Counted from the first letter of the stretch, positions 1 to 9,002 are shown. The stretch is 64,000 bases of DNA from Arthrobacter wenxiniae (GCF_013376105.1 NZ_JAAMFM010000002.1:62001-126000), one strand, 5' to 3'. The notes: generated by a model from the sequence alone, not told the origin. A program made the numbers and translations.

Positions 1-103
1 TGATTGCGGAGTAGTGCGCGAAAACGTCCTGGCTCTGGTCATCGGGAGAGATGAAGCCGAAGCCCTTTTCAGCGTTGAACCACTTGACGGTACCTGTTGC
101 CAT
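1..103 (-). CDS. cspA: Cold-shock protein (CspA family), C-terminus beyond window edge
   Basis: Only the first 34 codons are inside the window; the gene runs off the left edge. The visible protein starts [18 protein letters not shown] and continues with SPDD and DVFAHYSAI, which covers the RNP1 motif (KGFGFI) and the start of RNP2 (DVFAHY) of the nucleic-acid-binding cold-shock domain. Members are about 67 residues long, bind single-stranded RNA/DNA and act as RNA chaperones. AGAAGGAA lies about 8 bases upstream of the ATG. A promoter-like sequence and two hairpins lie in a leader of about 140 bases, as is usual for cold-inducible csp genes. Family is certain; which csp paralogue it is cannot be told. 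Confidence 0.95.
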   Translation of the reverse strand, partial: MATGTVKWFNAEKGFGFISPDDQSQDVFAHYSAI

Positions 104-135
104 TATTTCTATTTCCTTCTGAAGTTGGAGATTCC

Positions 136-150
136 GCCCGACCTTCGGGC
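136..150 (-). promoter_or_regulatory. Leader hairpin 2 of cspA
   Basis: On the minus strand GCCCGA-AGG-TCGGGC forms a perfect 6-bp stem with a 3-base loop, about 33 bases before the cspA start codon. Together with the longer hairpin upstream it makes the 5' leader strongly structured. A regulatory role (temperature-dependent folding) is inference from other csp leaders. Confidence 0.4.
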
Positions 151-180
151 CTCCTTTTTTACGGTGTAAGTCCGCTTCTC

Positions 181-217
181 CAGAAAAGCGACGTCGTCCC
201 GAAGGATGGCGTCGCTT
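181..217 (-). promoter_or_regulatory. Terminator-like hairpin 1 in the cspA leader
   Basis: On the minus strand AAGCGACG pairs with CGTCGCTT (perfect 8 bp, 16-base loop) and the second arm runs into TTTTC. This has the shape of an intrinsic terminator inside the transcribed leader, upstream of the start codon. It could attenuate transcription or be a folding element of the cold-shock leader. No partner antiterminator was modelled. Confidence 0.4.
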
Positions 218-252
218 CAACTACAAAAAACGCAACACTACAACTACGTCCC

Positions 253-281
253 AGTATACATGCCTGTTTCGGGAATGCCAG
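253..281 (-). promoter_or_regulatory. Candidate cspA promoter
   Basis: Minus strand: -10 TATACT at 258-253 (five of six consensus positions), 17-base spacer, and a -35-like CTGGCA at 281-276 (four of six). Transcription would start near 246, giving a leader of about 143 nt. Confidence 0.5.
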
Positions 282-454
282 TAACCAGGGAGAGGTCAGT
301 CACCCTTTACCCTTTGTTCATGGTTCGGCGGGAGCAAACCCGCCGGATCCAGCCGTTTTTCGGGGCCGGCGGCGTGACGCGTCACTCAATCTGTCATATA
401 GGTTCACCGGAATTTAAGGTGGGGAGGGCGCCGTTCAACGACGACCGCACCCTG

Positions 455-486
455 CTACGCCCGCATCCCGTTACGCCCGCATCCCG
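455..486. repeat. 16-bp tandem repeat, two copies
   Basis: TACGCCCGCATCCCG plus one variable base occurs twice in tandem, with a third partial copy running into the 3' end of the aidB gene. It lies between the cspA leader and the aidB stop codon. No other function is visible; the rest of 282-454 shows nothing recognisable. Confidence 0.7.
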
Positions 487-2145
487 CTACGCCCTGGCCA
501 GGATGCCCGCCAAATCGGAACGCGGCGGCAGGTTCCCGTAGTTGAAGCAGCGGTCCGGTCCCAGCCGGGAGGCCACAAAGGCATCCGACACCGCGGCCGG
601 AGCGTGGCGGATCAGCAGCGATGCCTGCAGCGCCAGGGCCATCTTCTCCACCAGCATCCGCGCCGACCCGGCAAACTCCGCCGGCGCCGCCCGGACCGGG
701 GCAGCGTCCTCCTTCAGCCGTGCGACGAAGGCGTCAAAGAGTTCGTGCGCCCCTGAGGCCGTCCGGAGCTCGGCAAGGAACGCGTCCACCGACTCGGGTT
801 CCTTGGCCATGGCCCGCAGGACATCCAGGGCAATGACGTTGCCGGTGCCTTCCCAGATGGCCATGACCGGCTGCTCCCGGTACCTCATGGCCAGCGGGAA
901 GTCCTCGATGTAGCCGTTGCCGCCCAGGCATTCCATGGCCTCGTAGGCGTGGTTGGGCCCGCGCTTGCACACCCAGAACTTGGTGACCGCCGTCGCAAGG
1001 CGCCGGAAGGCACGCTCGGAGGGTCCGGCGTCGTCGTCAAAGGCGCGGGATAGGCGCATGCCGACGGCGGCGGCTGCCTCCGCCTCAAGCGCCAGGTCCG
1101 CCAGCACGTTCGCCATCGCCGGCTGGTCCACCAGCAGGGACCCGAAGGCACGGCGGTGGCGGGCATGCCACACGGTCTCGGCCACGGACTGGCGCATCCC
1201 GGCAGCAGTGCCGAGCACGCAGTCCAGCCGGGTCTGGGCCACCATGCCCATGATGGCCGGCACGCCGCGGCCGGGTTGGCCAACGCGCCAGCCGTGAGTG
1301 TTGGCGAATTCCACCTCCGACGACGCGTTGGAACGATTGCCCGCCTTGTCCTTCAGCCGCTGGATCAGGAACGGGTTGCGGGACCCGTCCGGCAAGACAC
1401 GCGGCAGCAGGAAGCACCCCAGGCCGGCGTCGTCCTGGGCCAGGACCAGGAACGCGTCGGACATGGGCGCAGAGCAGAACCACTTGTGGCCCGTCAGCAG
1501 GTGGTGTCCGTCAAACGGAACCGCCCGGGTGGTGTTGGCGCGCACGTCCGAGCCGCCCTGCTTCTCCGTCATCGCCATCCCCAACAGGGCTCCCGGCTTG
1601 CCCGCCGCCAGCGCCGGGGAGTACTCCCGCGAATACAGCCGCGGCAGCCACTCCCCCGCCAGTTCAGGAGCCAGCCGGAGCGGCTCCACCGCGGCATGGC
1701 TCATCGAGACGGGGCAGGCGTGCCCCGGCTCCACCTGCGCGAACAGCATGAACGCCGCGGACCGCCGGGCGTTCGCGCCCGGTCCCGGCTCCGCCCACGC
1801 CGAGGTGTGCGCGCCCGCCGCCACCGCCTGGCCCAGAATCCGGTGGTACGCGGGGTGGTACTCCACCTCGTCGATCCGCTCCCCATATTTGCCGTGGGTG
1901 CGCAGGACGGGCGGGTATTTGTGCGCCTGACGTGCGTCCTCCTGGAACTGCGCCGAACCCACGACGGCGCCCACCGCCGCCAGCGGCTCCGGCGCCGTTG
2001 CGCCGGCCCCGCCGATGGTGACGAGGTAGTCCGTCAGCGGGACGTTCGCGGTGAACTCGTTGATGTCCACGCGGGGCGGCGGCTGGTTCAACACCTGGTG
2101 GGTGGGAAAGGCTGCCGGGGCGGTGCCGGCATCGTCGACGGTCAT
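487..2145 (-). CDS. aidB: AidB-like acyl-CoA dehydrogenase
   Basis: A 552-residue flavoprotein of the acyl-CoA dehydrogenase superfamily; the length matches E. coli AidB (about 540). The AidB-type signature MTEKQGGSDVRANTT is present near residue 190, followed by the FAD-binding region (WFCSAPMSD) and the C-terminal ECLGGNGYIEDFPLAMRYRE and IWEGTGNVIALD segments. In E. coli AidB is induced by alkylation damage and binds DNA and FAD; here the true substrate or role is unknown. TAGCCT lies 6 bases before the ATG, suggesting a leaderless transcript. The gene stands alone between cspA and a dispersed repeat. Confidence 0.88.
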   Translation of the reverse strand: MTVDDAGTAPAAFPTHQVLNQPPPRVDINEFTANVPLTDYLVTIGGAGATAPEPLAAVGAVVGSAQFQEDARQAHKYPPVLRTHGKYGERIDEVEYHPAYHRILGQAVAAGAHTSAWAEPGPGANARRSAAFMLFAQVEPGHACPVSMSHAAVEPLRLAPELAGEWLPRLYSREYSPALAAGKPGALLGMAMTEKQGGSDVRANTTRAVPFDGHHLLTGHKWFCSAPMSDAFLVLAQDDAGLGCFLLPRVLPDGSRNPFLIQRLKDKAGNRSNASSEVEFANTHGWRVGQPGRGVPAIMGMVAQTRLDCVLGTAAGMRQSVAETVWHARHRRAFGSLLVDQPAMANVLADLALEAEAAAAVGMRLSRAFDDDAGPSERAFRRLATAVTKFWVCKRGPNHAYEAMECLGGNGYIEDFPLAMRYREQPVMAIWEGTGNVIALDVLRAMAKEPESVDAFLAELRTASGAHELFDAFVARLKEDAAPVRAAPAEFAGSARMLVEKMALALQASLLIRHAPAAVSDAFVASRLGPDRCFNYGNLPPRSDLAGILARA

Positions 2146-2172
2146 GGCTACAGGCTACGCCGTGTGCCGCCG

Positions 2173-2245
2173 GCCGGTGATTGAGCTTGTCGAAATCCAG
2201 GCCTCGACGCACCCGTGCAACTCGCTGCCCGACCACCGGACAGGC
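2173..2245. repeat. Dispersed intergenic repeat, type A with degenerate partner
   Basis: A type A core (ccggtgattgagcttgtcga plus aatcc) is followed by a degenerate gcctcgac...gaccaccgg half, together able to fold. It fills the gap between the aidB start and the hydrolase stop codon. The same family recurs near 2966, 20527, 24786, 28431-28575, 30667-30822 and 31840-31906. Confidence 0.75.
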
Positions 2246-2920
2246 TCAGGCACCGGCGCAGGCCTTGTCCAGGAACGCGGCCACCTCGCGCGGGCGGGTC
2301 AGGACGGGGGCGTGGCTGGAGTCGATCTCCGTCACCGAAGCACCCATCCGGGCGGCCATTTCGCGCTGGAGCACCGGCGGCACGGCGCGGTCGGCGGTGG
2401 TGACCAGGTAGTGGGAGGGCAGGTCCAGCCACGCCGGCCGCCCCACTGCCGCCCTGTCCAGGCCGATGCGCGTCAGCTTTTGCACCGACGCGCCCAGCGC
2501 CGCGCGCTCGGGCGGCAGTTCACCGGCAATCACCTCGCCGAAGTGCGCCCGGTCAATGTAGGTGTAGCCGCCCGTGACCACCACGTGCTTGGGGATCAGG
2601 CTGCCCGGGTGCCTCCGGGACAGTTCACTCACGGATTCTCCCTCGGCCGGCGCAAAGGCCGCCACGTAGGCCAGCGCCGTGACGTTCGCGGCGCCGCGGG
2701 CGGCCTCGCCAATCACCGCCCCGCCGTACGACCACCCGGCGAGCAGCACGGGACCAGCAACGGTGGCGAGGGTCCGGCGCACGCTGGCCACGTCGTCGTC
2801 GAACGTCTCCAGGCCCAGCTGGGCCGCCACGGGGTCATGCCCCATGGCGCGCAGCTCCGCGATGACGGGCAGCCAGCTGGATCCGTCGGACCACAGCCCA
2901 TGCACCAGCACGATGTCCAC
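2246..2920 (-). CDS. Alpha/beta hydrolase
   Basis: A 224-residue cytosolic alpha/beta-hydrolase. Visible elements are the oxyanion motif VHGLW (residues 6-10), the nucleophile elbow GWSYGG with Ser64, a likely acid Asp near 175 in TTADRAVPP, and the catalytic His in SSHAPVLTRP near residue 203. The compact form resembles the salicylate/methyl-ketone esterase-like group, but no substrate can be named. It starts with GTG. No Shine-Dalgarno sequence is obvious. It lies next to the acetate-transporter gene on the same strand with a repeat fragment between them. Confidence 0.85.
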   Translation of the reverse strand: MDIVLVHGLWSDGSSWLPVIAELRAMGHDPVAAQLGLETFDDDVASVRRTLATVAGPVLLAGWSYGGAVIGEAARGAANVTALAYVAAFAPAEGESVSELSRRHPGSLIPKHVVVTGGYTYIDRAHFGEVIAGELPPERAALGASVQKLTRIGLDRAAVGRPAWLDLPSHYLVTTADRAVPPVLQREMAARMGASVTEIDSSHAPVLTRPREVAAFLDKACAGA

Positions 2921-2965
2921 TGTTCACACCGCTTTCGGACGGTCATTTGTTGGGGCCCGGGTCCC

Positions 2966-2984
2966 GGACAAGCTCGACCACCGG
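2966..2984. repeat. Fragment of the dispersed repeat
   Basis: gacaagctcgaccaccggg matches one arm of the repeat seen in full at 20527-20572. It sits in the 72-base gap between the hydrolase and transporter genes. Confidence 0.55.
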
Positions 2985-2992
2985 GGGCCGTT

Positions 2993-3577
2993 CTACAGCG
3001 GCAGCTTCATCCCCAGGGAGAAGTTCAGCCCGGTGGCGAAGGTCAGGTACATCAGCCACAGGCCGGTGACCAGGTGCCACAGGCCCAGCGACCGCTCTCC
3101 CCACGCCTGCCCGATGCTGTGGAAGAAGTCGCTGATGTAGATGAGCGTCAGTCCCACGAACAGCAGGCCCACCGGCCAGTCGCCCACGGCAAAGAACACC
3201 ACGATGCCCAGCACCGAAATGATGGTGTACGCCACCGACATCCCCGCGTTGGTCCGCGGATCAACGCCCTGCCAGCGGTTGTAGCCCAGCGCGAACCAGT
3301 GGATGCCGTAGGCAGAGAACGCCAGCGCGGCCATGTACAGCGGCGCATCCTTGAACACCTGGAACCACGTCATGCCGACGAAAAGGATGATGCCCGTGAC
3401 GAGCTGGCAGAATCCCGGAAGCCAGATGCCCCAGACACCGGTCGACTTGTCCACGGATTCATTCCGCTTGGGCCAGTGAAACAACTCCTCGGGACCGTAG
3501 ATCAAGTACCCGGTCCCCAACCCAAAAAACCCCAACGCCAGCGGAGCAAATGCCGACGTCGCAAACACCAAGTTCAT
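2993..3577 (-). CDS. GPR1/FUN34/YaaH-family acetate/succinate transporter
   Basis: A 194-residue membrane protein with about six hydrophobic helices. FAPLALGFFGLGTGYL near the N-terminus and the later YGIHWFALGYNRW and DFFHSIGQ segments fit the YaaH/SatP acetate-uptake family, whose members are about 190-210 residues and carry acetate or succinate with protons. The classical NPxPLGL motif is present only in changed form (FAPLALG), so the substrate is less sure than the family. It lies between the alpha/beta hydrolase and the molybdoenzyme gene, all on the minus strand. Confidence 0.75.
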   Translation of the reverse strand: MNLVFATSAFAPLALGFFGLGTGYLIYGPEELFHWPKRNESVDKSTGVWGIWLPGFCQLVTGIILFVGMTWFQVFKDAPLYMAALAFSAYGIHWFALGYNRWQGVDPRTNAGMSVAYTIISVLGIVVFFAVGDWPVGLLFVGLTLIYISDFFHSIGQAWGERSLGLWHLVTGLWLMYLTFATGLNFSLGMKLPL

Positions 3578-3663
3578 TGCCCTACTCCTTTGCTTTTCTG
3601 ACTAACGAGTGTCATTCCGGCAGGTTCATAGGCACGCACTTCCTCAGTCCCCCATGGGCAACC

Positions 3664-5979
3664 TCAATGGACAGCGGCGTAGGCGGGTGCCGCGGCCTTT
3701 TCCAGACGTACGACGACGGACTTGGACACCGGGGTGTTGGACCCTTCCGCTGTTTCATCCAGGGAGACAAGCACGTTCGCTTCCGGGAAGTACGCGGCAA
3801 CGCAGCCCCGCGCGGTCGGGTAGCCGACGATGCGCTGCTGGGGCAGCACGCGGTCCACGCCGTCGGGCGCCTCGCTGTGGACGTCCACGTAGCTGCCGTC
3901 CGCGATGCCCAGCTCGGCGAGGTCGGACGGGTTCACGAACAGCACGTGGCGGCCCTTCTTGATCCCGCGGTACCTGTCGTTGAGGCTGTACGTGGTGGTG
4001 TTGAACTGGTCGTGCGCGCGGACCGTCTGCAGCAGCAGCCGGCCTTCGGGCACCTGGACGGTCTCCAGTTCGCTGACCGTGAAGATCGCCTTGCCGGACG
4101 GCGTGGGGAAGGTCCGGCTGTCCCGCGGCGGGTGCGGCAGGACGAAACCGCCCGGGCGGCGGACCTTGGCGTTGTAGTCCTCGCAGCCCTTGCAGACGTG
4201 GCCGATGTGCTCGCGGATGGTGTCGTAATTGGCCTCGAAGCCGGCCCAGTCGATGGGATGGTCGTTGCCGAGGACCGCCCGGGCCAGGCGGCTGACAATG
4301 GCCATCTCGGAGAGCAGGTTGTCACCGACCGGCTCCACCTGGCCGTGGGAGGCGTGCACGGCGCAGACCGTGTCCTCGACGGTAACGAACTGCTCGCCGG
4401 AGGTCTGCCGGTCAATTTCGGTGCGTCCCATGGTGGGCAGGATCAGGGCCTGCTCCCCCGTGAACGCGTGGGACCGGTTCAGCTTGGTGGACACCTGGAC
4501 GGTGAGCTTCAGCTTTTGCAGGGCGGCCTCCGCGACGGCGGTGTCGGAGATGGCGCCCACCAGGTTCCCGCCCATGGCGACGAAGACCTTCAGCTTGCCG
4601 TCGCGCATGTCGCGGATGCTTTGGACGGCGTCCGCACCGTTCGCCCGCGGCGGCTCGAAGTTGAATTCCTTGCCCAGCGCGTCCAGGAACGCTGGCGGCA
4701 TCTGCTCCCAGATGCCCATGGTCCGATCCCCCTGGACGTTGCTGTGGCCGCGGATGGGTGACGGGCCGGCCCCGGGCTTGCCGATATTGCCGCGCAGCAG
4801 GAGCAGGTTGATGATTTCCTTGATGGTGGGCACGGCCTTCTTGTGCTGGGTCAGGCCCATGGCCCAGGTGACGATCACCTTGTCCGCTTTCAGGTAGCGG
4901 GCGGCAAGCTCGTCGATTTCGGCCGTCCGCAGCCCGGTGGCCGCCATGACCGCCTGGTCGTCGACCTGCTCGATGTGGGCCCGGTACTCCTCCAGGCCCT
5001 GGCAGTGCTCCTCGAGGAATGCGTGATCCAGCACGGCGCCCGGCGCGGCGGCCTCGGCCCGGAAAACCCGCTTGGCCACGGCCTGCATGAGGGCCATGTC
5101 GCCGGCCAGCCGGATCTGCAGGAACTGGTCCGCCAGGTCCGTGCCCCTGCCCACCAGTCCACGCGGCCTTTGCGGGTTCCTGAAGTTGATCAGCCCGGCT
5201 TCGGGCAGCGGGTTGATGGCCACAATCTCCGCCCCCGCCTCCTTGGCCTCCTCCAGCGCCGTCAACATGCGCGGGTGGCAGGTGCCCGGGTTTTGGCCCA
5301 TGATGATGATCAGGGCAGACTTGGCAAAGTCCTCGTAGGAAATGGCGCACTTGCCCACGCCGATGGTCTCCCCCATGGCGAGCCCCGTGGACTCGTGGCA
5401 CATGTTGGAGCAGTCGGGCAGGTTGTTGGTGCCGAAGGCGCGGGCAAAGAGCTGGTACTGGAACGCGGTCTCGTTGCTGGTGCGGCCGCTGGTGTAGAAC
5501 ACGGCCTCGTCGGGGGAATCGAGGGCGTTGAGTTCGCGGGCCACAATCCGGAACGCGTTGTCCCAGCTGACGGGCTGGTAATGGTCGGACCCGGCCGGCT
5601 TGTAGACCGGATCCACCAGCCGGCCCTGCTGGCCCAGCCAGTATTCGGTGCGCCCCCGCATCGAGGAGACCGAATTGGCCTCCCAGAATTCCCGGGGCAC
5701 CGTCAGCAGCCCGGCCTCCCAGGTGACTGCCTTGGCCCCGTTTTCGCAGAATTCGGCGGTCTTGCGGTCCGGCGGATCCGGCCAGGCGCAGCTCATGCAG
5801 TCAAAGCCGTCCTTCTGGTTCATGGCCCGCAGGGTTTTCAGGGAACGGACCGGGCCCATGGCCGACACGGCCTGTGGCATCGATTCGGTCAAGCCGTGAA
5901 TCCCGGCCGCGGCACGCGCGGGGCGGCTGACCACCAAGTCAGCGTCGGAGTCATCCTGGACAGGGGGCTTGCTGCTCAT
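3664..5979 (-). CDS. FdhF-like molybdopterin oxidoreductase (YdeP/Fdhalpha-like)
   Basis: A molybdopterin-dependent oxidoreductase of about 771 residues, from the formate-dehydrogenase-alpha-like group that includes E. coli YdeP. Near the N-terminus Cys61, Cys64 and Cys78 (FDCMSC...EFC) mark the iron-sulfur site region. Cofactor-binding segments YTSGRTSNETAFQYQLFAR, CSNMCHESTG and PIRGHSNVQGDRTMGI follow, and the C-terminal dinucleotide-binding domain holds NDRYRGIKKGRHVLFVNP. The true electron donor is not known for this group. ATG at 5979 has AGAAGG 11 bases upstream; a GTG at 5988 is only 2 bases from it and is less likely. moaA, needed for the cofactor, lies 2 kb away. Confidence 0.85.
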   Translation of the reverse strand: MSSKPPVQDDSDADLVVSRPARAAAGIHGLTESMPQAVSAMGPVRSLKTLRAMNQKDGFDCMSCAWPDPPDRKTAEFCENGAKAVTWEAGLLTVPREFWEANSVSSMRGRTEYWLGQQGRLVDPVYKPAGSDHYQPVSWDNAFRIVARELNALDSPDEAVFYTSGRTSNETAFQYQLFARAFGTNNLPDCSNMCHESTGLAMGETIGVGKCAISYEDFAKSALIIIMGQNPGTCHPRMLTALEEAKEAGAEIVAINPLPEAGLINFRNPQRPRGLVGRGTDLADQFLQIRLAGDMALMQAVAKRVFRAEAAAPGAVLDHAFLEEHCQGLEEYRAHIEQVDDQAVMAATGLRTAEIDELAARYLKADKVIVTWAMGLTQHKKAVPTIKEIINLLLLRGNIGKPGAGPSPIRGHSNVQGDRTMGIWEQMPPAFLDALGKEFNFEPPRANGADAVQSIRDMRDGKLKVFVAMGGNLVGAISDTAVAEAALQKLKLTVQVSTKLNRSHAFTGEQALILPTMGRTEIDRQTSGEQFVTVEDTVCAVHASHGQVEPVGDNLLSEMAIVSRLARAVLGNDHPIDWAGFEANYDTIREHIGHVCKGCEDYNAKVRRPGGFVLPHPPRDSRTFPTPSGKAIFTVSELETVQVPEGRLLLQTVRAHDQFNTTTYSLNDRYRGIKKGRHVLFVNPSDLAELGIADGSYVDVHSEAPDGVDRVLPQQRIVGYPTARGCVAAYFPEANVLVSLDETAEGSNTPVSKSVVVRLEKAAAPAYAAVH

Positions 5980-6168
5980 GGCACACACAACCTTCTACTT
6001 GAAGAACGGGTGCCCCGGAGGGTGCCGTTCAATCCGGTTCCGCGCACGGCCGTGTGCAAGTTGTGCCACAACCCGCACGCTGTCAAGCGTGGAATTGGCT
6101 GGTATCTTCCGGTCTATCACCGGCCGTTGACAAAGGCAACGGAGATCGCGAGTGACACGAATCACAGG

Positions 6169-6248
6169 GGATGCCGGCCCACCTGCGGATGCCGGCCCAC
6201 CTGGGATGCCGGCCCACCTGGGATGCCGGCCCACCTGCGGATGCCGGC
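6169..6248. repeat. 17/18-bp tandem repeat, 4 full copies plus a partial
   Basis: Units of ggatgccggcccacctg with an optional final c repeat head to tail and run up to the stop codon of the GntP gene. One diverged single unit (cccacctggaatgccggc) occurs near 19067, after another gene end. The rest of 5980-6168 holds a small dyad (gttgtg-c-cacaac at 6060-6072) but no convincing full promoter for the molybdoenzyme. Confidence 0.85.
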
Positions 6249-7780
6249 TACAAAATGGTGAACAGCAGCCAGGTCAGCAGGAGTCCCATCACCGAAATGA
6301 TGGTCTCCATGACGGACCAGGTCTTGATGGTCTGTCCCACGGTGAGGCCGAAGTATTCCTTGACCAGCCAGAAGCCGGCGTCGTTGACATGGGAGAAGAA
6401 GAGCGATCCCGCGCCGACGGCCAGCACCACCAGCGAAAGGTGCACGGGGCTCAACCCGCCGGCCAGCGGGGCGATGATCCCGGCCGCCGTCACGGTCGCC
6501 ACGGTGGCCGATCCGGTGGCCAGACGGATCAGGACGGCAACGATCCAGCCCAGCAGCAGCACGGACAGGCTCGCGGCAATGGCGATCTTGGCGATGGCGG
6601 TGCCCGTGCCGCCGTCCACCAGGACCTGCTTGAACCCGCCGCCGGCGCCCACAATCAGCATCACGCCCACGATGGGGAGCAGGCTCTGGCCGATCTTCTT
6701 GGTCAGCACCTGCGCCGAGAAGCCCACTCCGGTGCCGAAGGTGACCATGGCCAGCAGCACGGCCACCGTCAGCGCCACCACGGGATCGCCAATGAAGTCC
6801 AGCAGCGGGTGGACAGGGTTGGTCTTGGCCATCCAGACGTCGGCCGCGGCCTTGATCAGCATGAGCACCAGCGGGGACAGCAGGGTGACCAGGGTGATCG
6901 CGAACGACGGCGTCCGGGTTGCGTCCGGGTCCTGGGCCCGGGTCTCGCCCGCCGGCGCCTTGCCGGACCCGCCGGACCCGCCGGCGGTCGTGCGTGCGCC
7001 GGGCGTGCGTGCGCCGGGCGTGCGTGCGGCGGAAGGCGAGGCTTCCGCCGTCGTGCCTCCCGTGACGGCGAGCGCGGCGCCGGCGGCACCGATGGGGACC
7101 ATGCGGGCGGCGAGGTTTCCGAAAAGCGGGCCGGCCACGATGACCGTGGGGATGGCCACGAGCAGGCCGAGGGCCAGGGTGATGCCGACGTTGGCGTGCA
7201 GGATGCCGATGGCGGCGAGCGGTCCGGGGTGCGGCGGGATGAATCCGTGGAGCACCGAGAGACCGGCGAGCGCGGGGATGCCCAGGCGCATGGCGGGGCC
7301 GTTGCTGCGGCGCACGGCCAGCATGACCACGGGGATCAGCAGGACCAGGCCAATCTCGAAGAACATGGGGATGCCGATGATGCCGGCGATGAGGGCCATT
7401 TTCCAGGGCAGGGTGGCGGGTCTGCCGCGCAGGAGGGTTTCCACCACCTTGTCCGCGCCGCCGGAGTCGGCCAGCAGCTTGCCGAGCATGGCGCCGAGGG
7501 CGATCAGGATGCCGACGTAGCCGAGGACACCGCCCACGCCCGTCTCATAGGAGGTGGTGACCTTGTTCAGGGCGATGCCGGAGCCGATGCCCACGAACAG
7601 TGCGCCGATGGTCAGCGCCAGGAAGGCGTGCATTTTGATCCACACAATGAGGAGCACCACGATGGCGATGCCGATGGCGGCAACCACCAAAACCTGTGTG
7701 TCGTGTCCGGTCCAGGGCGAACTGGCGGTGTCCGCCGCGGCCAGGGCCGCCCCCGCCATGCCAGTGCCTGTGATGCCCAC
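6248..7780 (-). CDS. gntP: GntP-family gluconate:H+ symporter
   Basis: A 510-residue membrane transporter of the GntP family (gluconate and related sugar acids). Many hydrophobic helices are visible, with family segments GIALNKVTTSYETGVGGVLG, LHGFIPPHPGPLAAIG and SHVNDAGFWLVKEYFGLTV. Family members are usually about 440-450 residues. The extra length is a hydrophilic Ala/Gly/Pro-rich loop at about residues 235-285, encoded in part by a short in-frame tandem repeat (PGART units, 6990-7030). The start is GTG with GAGGGG just upstream. The likely role is gluconate uptake; no kinase or regulator is adjacent. Confidence 0.85.
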   Translation of the reverse strand: MGITGTGMAGAALAAADTASSPWTGHDTQVLVVAAIGIAIVVLLIVWIKMHAFLALTIGALFVGIGSGIALNKVTTSYETGVGGVLGYVGILIALGAMLGKLLADSGGADKVVETLLRGRPATLPWKMALIAGIIGIPMFFEIGLVLLIPVVMLAVRRSNGPAMRLGIPALAGLSVLHGFIPPHPGPLAAIGILHANVGITLALGLLVAIPTVIVAGPLFGNLAARMVPIGAAGAALAVTGGTTAEASPSAARTPGARTPGARTTAGGSGGSGKAPAGETRAQDPDATRTPSFAITLVTLLSPLVLMLIKAAADVWMAKTNPVHPLLDFIGDPVVALTVAVLLAMVTFGTGVGFSAQVLTKKIGQSLLPIVGVMLIVGAGGGFKQVLVDGGTGTAIAKIAIAASLSVLLLGWIVAVLIRLATGSATVATVTAAGIIAPLAGGLSPVHLSLVVLAVGAGSLFFSHVNDAGFWLVKEYFGLTVGQTIKTWSVMETIISVMGLLLTWLLFTIL

Positions 7781-7961
7781 GGTCCCCTCTTTTCCGCCCG
7801 GCCCTGGCGGCCGCGCAACGCGTTTTCAGTTCTTGTGAAGTGTTCGTGGCAACACTAGACCCGCAGCCGCTTTGTTGGCCACCGCGACTCGGCGTGTTGG
7901 CGGGGTCGGCTTTGACGCGCTGGCTTGGCGCGCCGGCCTTGACGCGCCGCCCTTGGCGGGC

Positions 7962-9002
7962 TCAGCCGCCGATGTAGCTCATTTCAATCTTCTCGCCGCG
8001 CCGCCGCAGGCCCGGCGTCGAGGCGGAGCGCAGCTCGGAATACCTGTCCGACCGCGCGCCCCACAGCGCCCCGAGCGCGTCAGCCAGTTCGGCGTCGGTG
8101 GCTCCGCCGCGCAGCAGCGCGCGCAGGTCCGTGCCGGCGGTGGCGAACAGGCAGGTAAAGAGCTTGCCGTCCGCGGAGAGCCTGGCCCGGGTGCAGCCCC
8201 GGCAGAACGCCTGGGTGACGCTGGAGATGGCGCCGATCTCCCCGGCGCCGTCGGCGTAGCGCCAGCGCCGGGCCGTTTCGCCGCGGTAGTTTTCCTCCAG
8301 CGGCTCCAGCGGAAACACCTTGTTGATGCGGTCAATGACCTCGGCGGAGGGCACCACCTGATCCATCTTCCAGCCGTTGGAGTGGCCCACGTCCATGTAT
8401 TCAATGAAACGCAGGATGTTGCCGGTGCCCCGGAAGTGCCGCGCCATGTCCACGATGCTGTGGTCGTTGAGCCCGCGCTTGACCACCATGTTGATCTTCA
8501 CCGGACCCAAGCCCGCGGCCTGGGCGGCGTCGATGGCGTGCAGGACTTTCGCCACGGGATACTCGACGTCGTTCATGGCCTGGAAAACGGCGTCGTCCAT
8601 GGAATCCAGGGACACGGTCACCCGGTCCAGGCCCGCCGCCTTGAGCGCCTCCGCCTTTTGCGCGAGGACGGAGCCGTTGGTGGTCATGGCCAGGTCCGGC
8701 GGCTCGCCTTCCGGGGTGCGGAGCGCGGCGAGCATGCCGATGAGGTCCTCGATGCCCCGGCGCAACAGCGGTTCGCCGCCGGTCAGCCGGATCTTGCGGA
8801 CGCCGTGGGCCATGGCGATGCGGGCCAGCGTGGTGATTTCCTCGAAGGTGAGCAGCTGGTCGTGCGGCATGAAGACAAAGTCGCGGCCGAAGATCTCCTT
8901 GGGCATGCAATAAACACAGCGGAAATTGCAGCGGTCCGTGACGGATATCCGCAGGTCCCGCAGTGGGCGCTGCAGGGTGTCGACCAGTGGTGGGGCAGTC
9001 AT
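7962..9002 (-). CDS. moaA: GTP 3',8-cyclase MoaA
   Basis: A 346-residue radical SAM enzyme, first step of molybdenum cofactor synthesis: it converts GTP to 3',8-cyclo-GTP. The SAM-binding [4Fe-4S] site is Cys25, Cys29, Cys32 (CNFRCVYC). [10 protein letters not shown] is the SAM-contacting GGE motif. The second cluster motif [18 protein letters not shown] is in the C-terminal part, and the protein ends in the conserved GlyGly (SYIGG). Length is normal. The nearby molybdopterin oxidoreductase is a plausible client. No other moa/moe genes are in the window. Confidence 0.97.
   Translation of the reverse strand: MTAPPLVDTLQRPLRDLRISVTDRCNFRCVYCMPKEIFGRDFVFMPHDQLLTFEEITTLARIAMAHGVRKIRLTGGEPLLRRGIEDLIGMLAALRTPEGEPPDLAMTTNGSVLAQKAEALKAAGLDRVTVSLDSMDDAVFQAMNDVEYPVAKVLHAIDAAQAAGLGPVKINMVVKRGLNDHSIVDMARHFRGTGNILRFIEYMDVGHSNGWKMDQVVPSAEVIDRINKVFPLEPLEENYRGETARRWRYADGAGEIGAISSVTQAFCRGCTRARLSADGKLFTCLFATAGTDLRALLRGGATDAELADALGALWGARSDRYSELRSASTPGLRRRGEKIEMSYIGG

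Noticed and set aside
455-486. CRISPR-like short repeats
   Set aside because: Only two direct copies without spacers; tandem repeats here and at 6169 lack spacer architecture.
1156-2184. Long plus-strand open frame opposite aidB
   Set aside because: Arg/His-rich, no family features; it is the antisense shadow of the AidB gene, as are many other long frames opposite GC-rich genes here.
6081-6086. TTGACA upstream of the molybdoenzyme as a promoter
   Set aside because: No acceptable -10 at 16-18 bases; best match has two of six positions.
6152-7858. 568-codon plus-strand frame opposite the GntP gene
   Set aside because: Composition (Gly/Asp/His/Gln-rich) is typical of an antisense frame and the GntP protein on the other strand is convincing.
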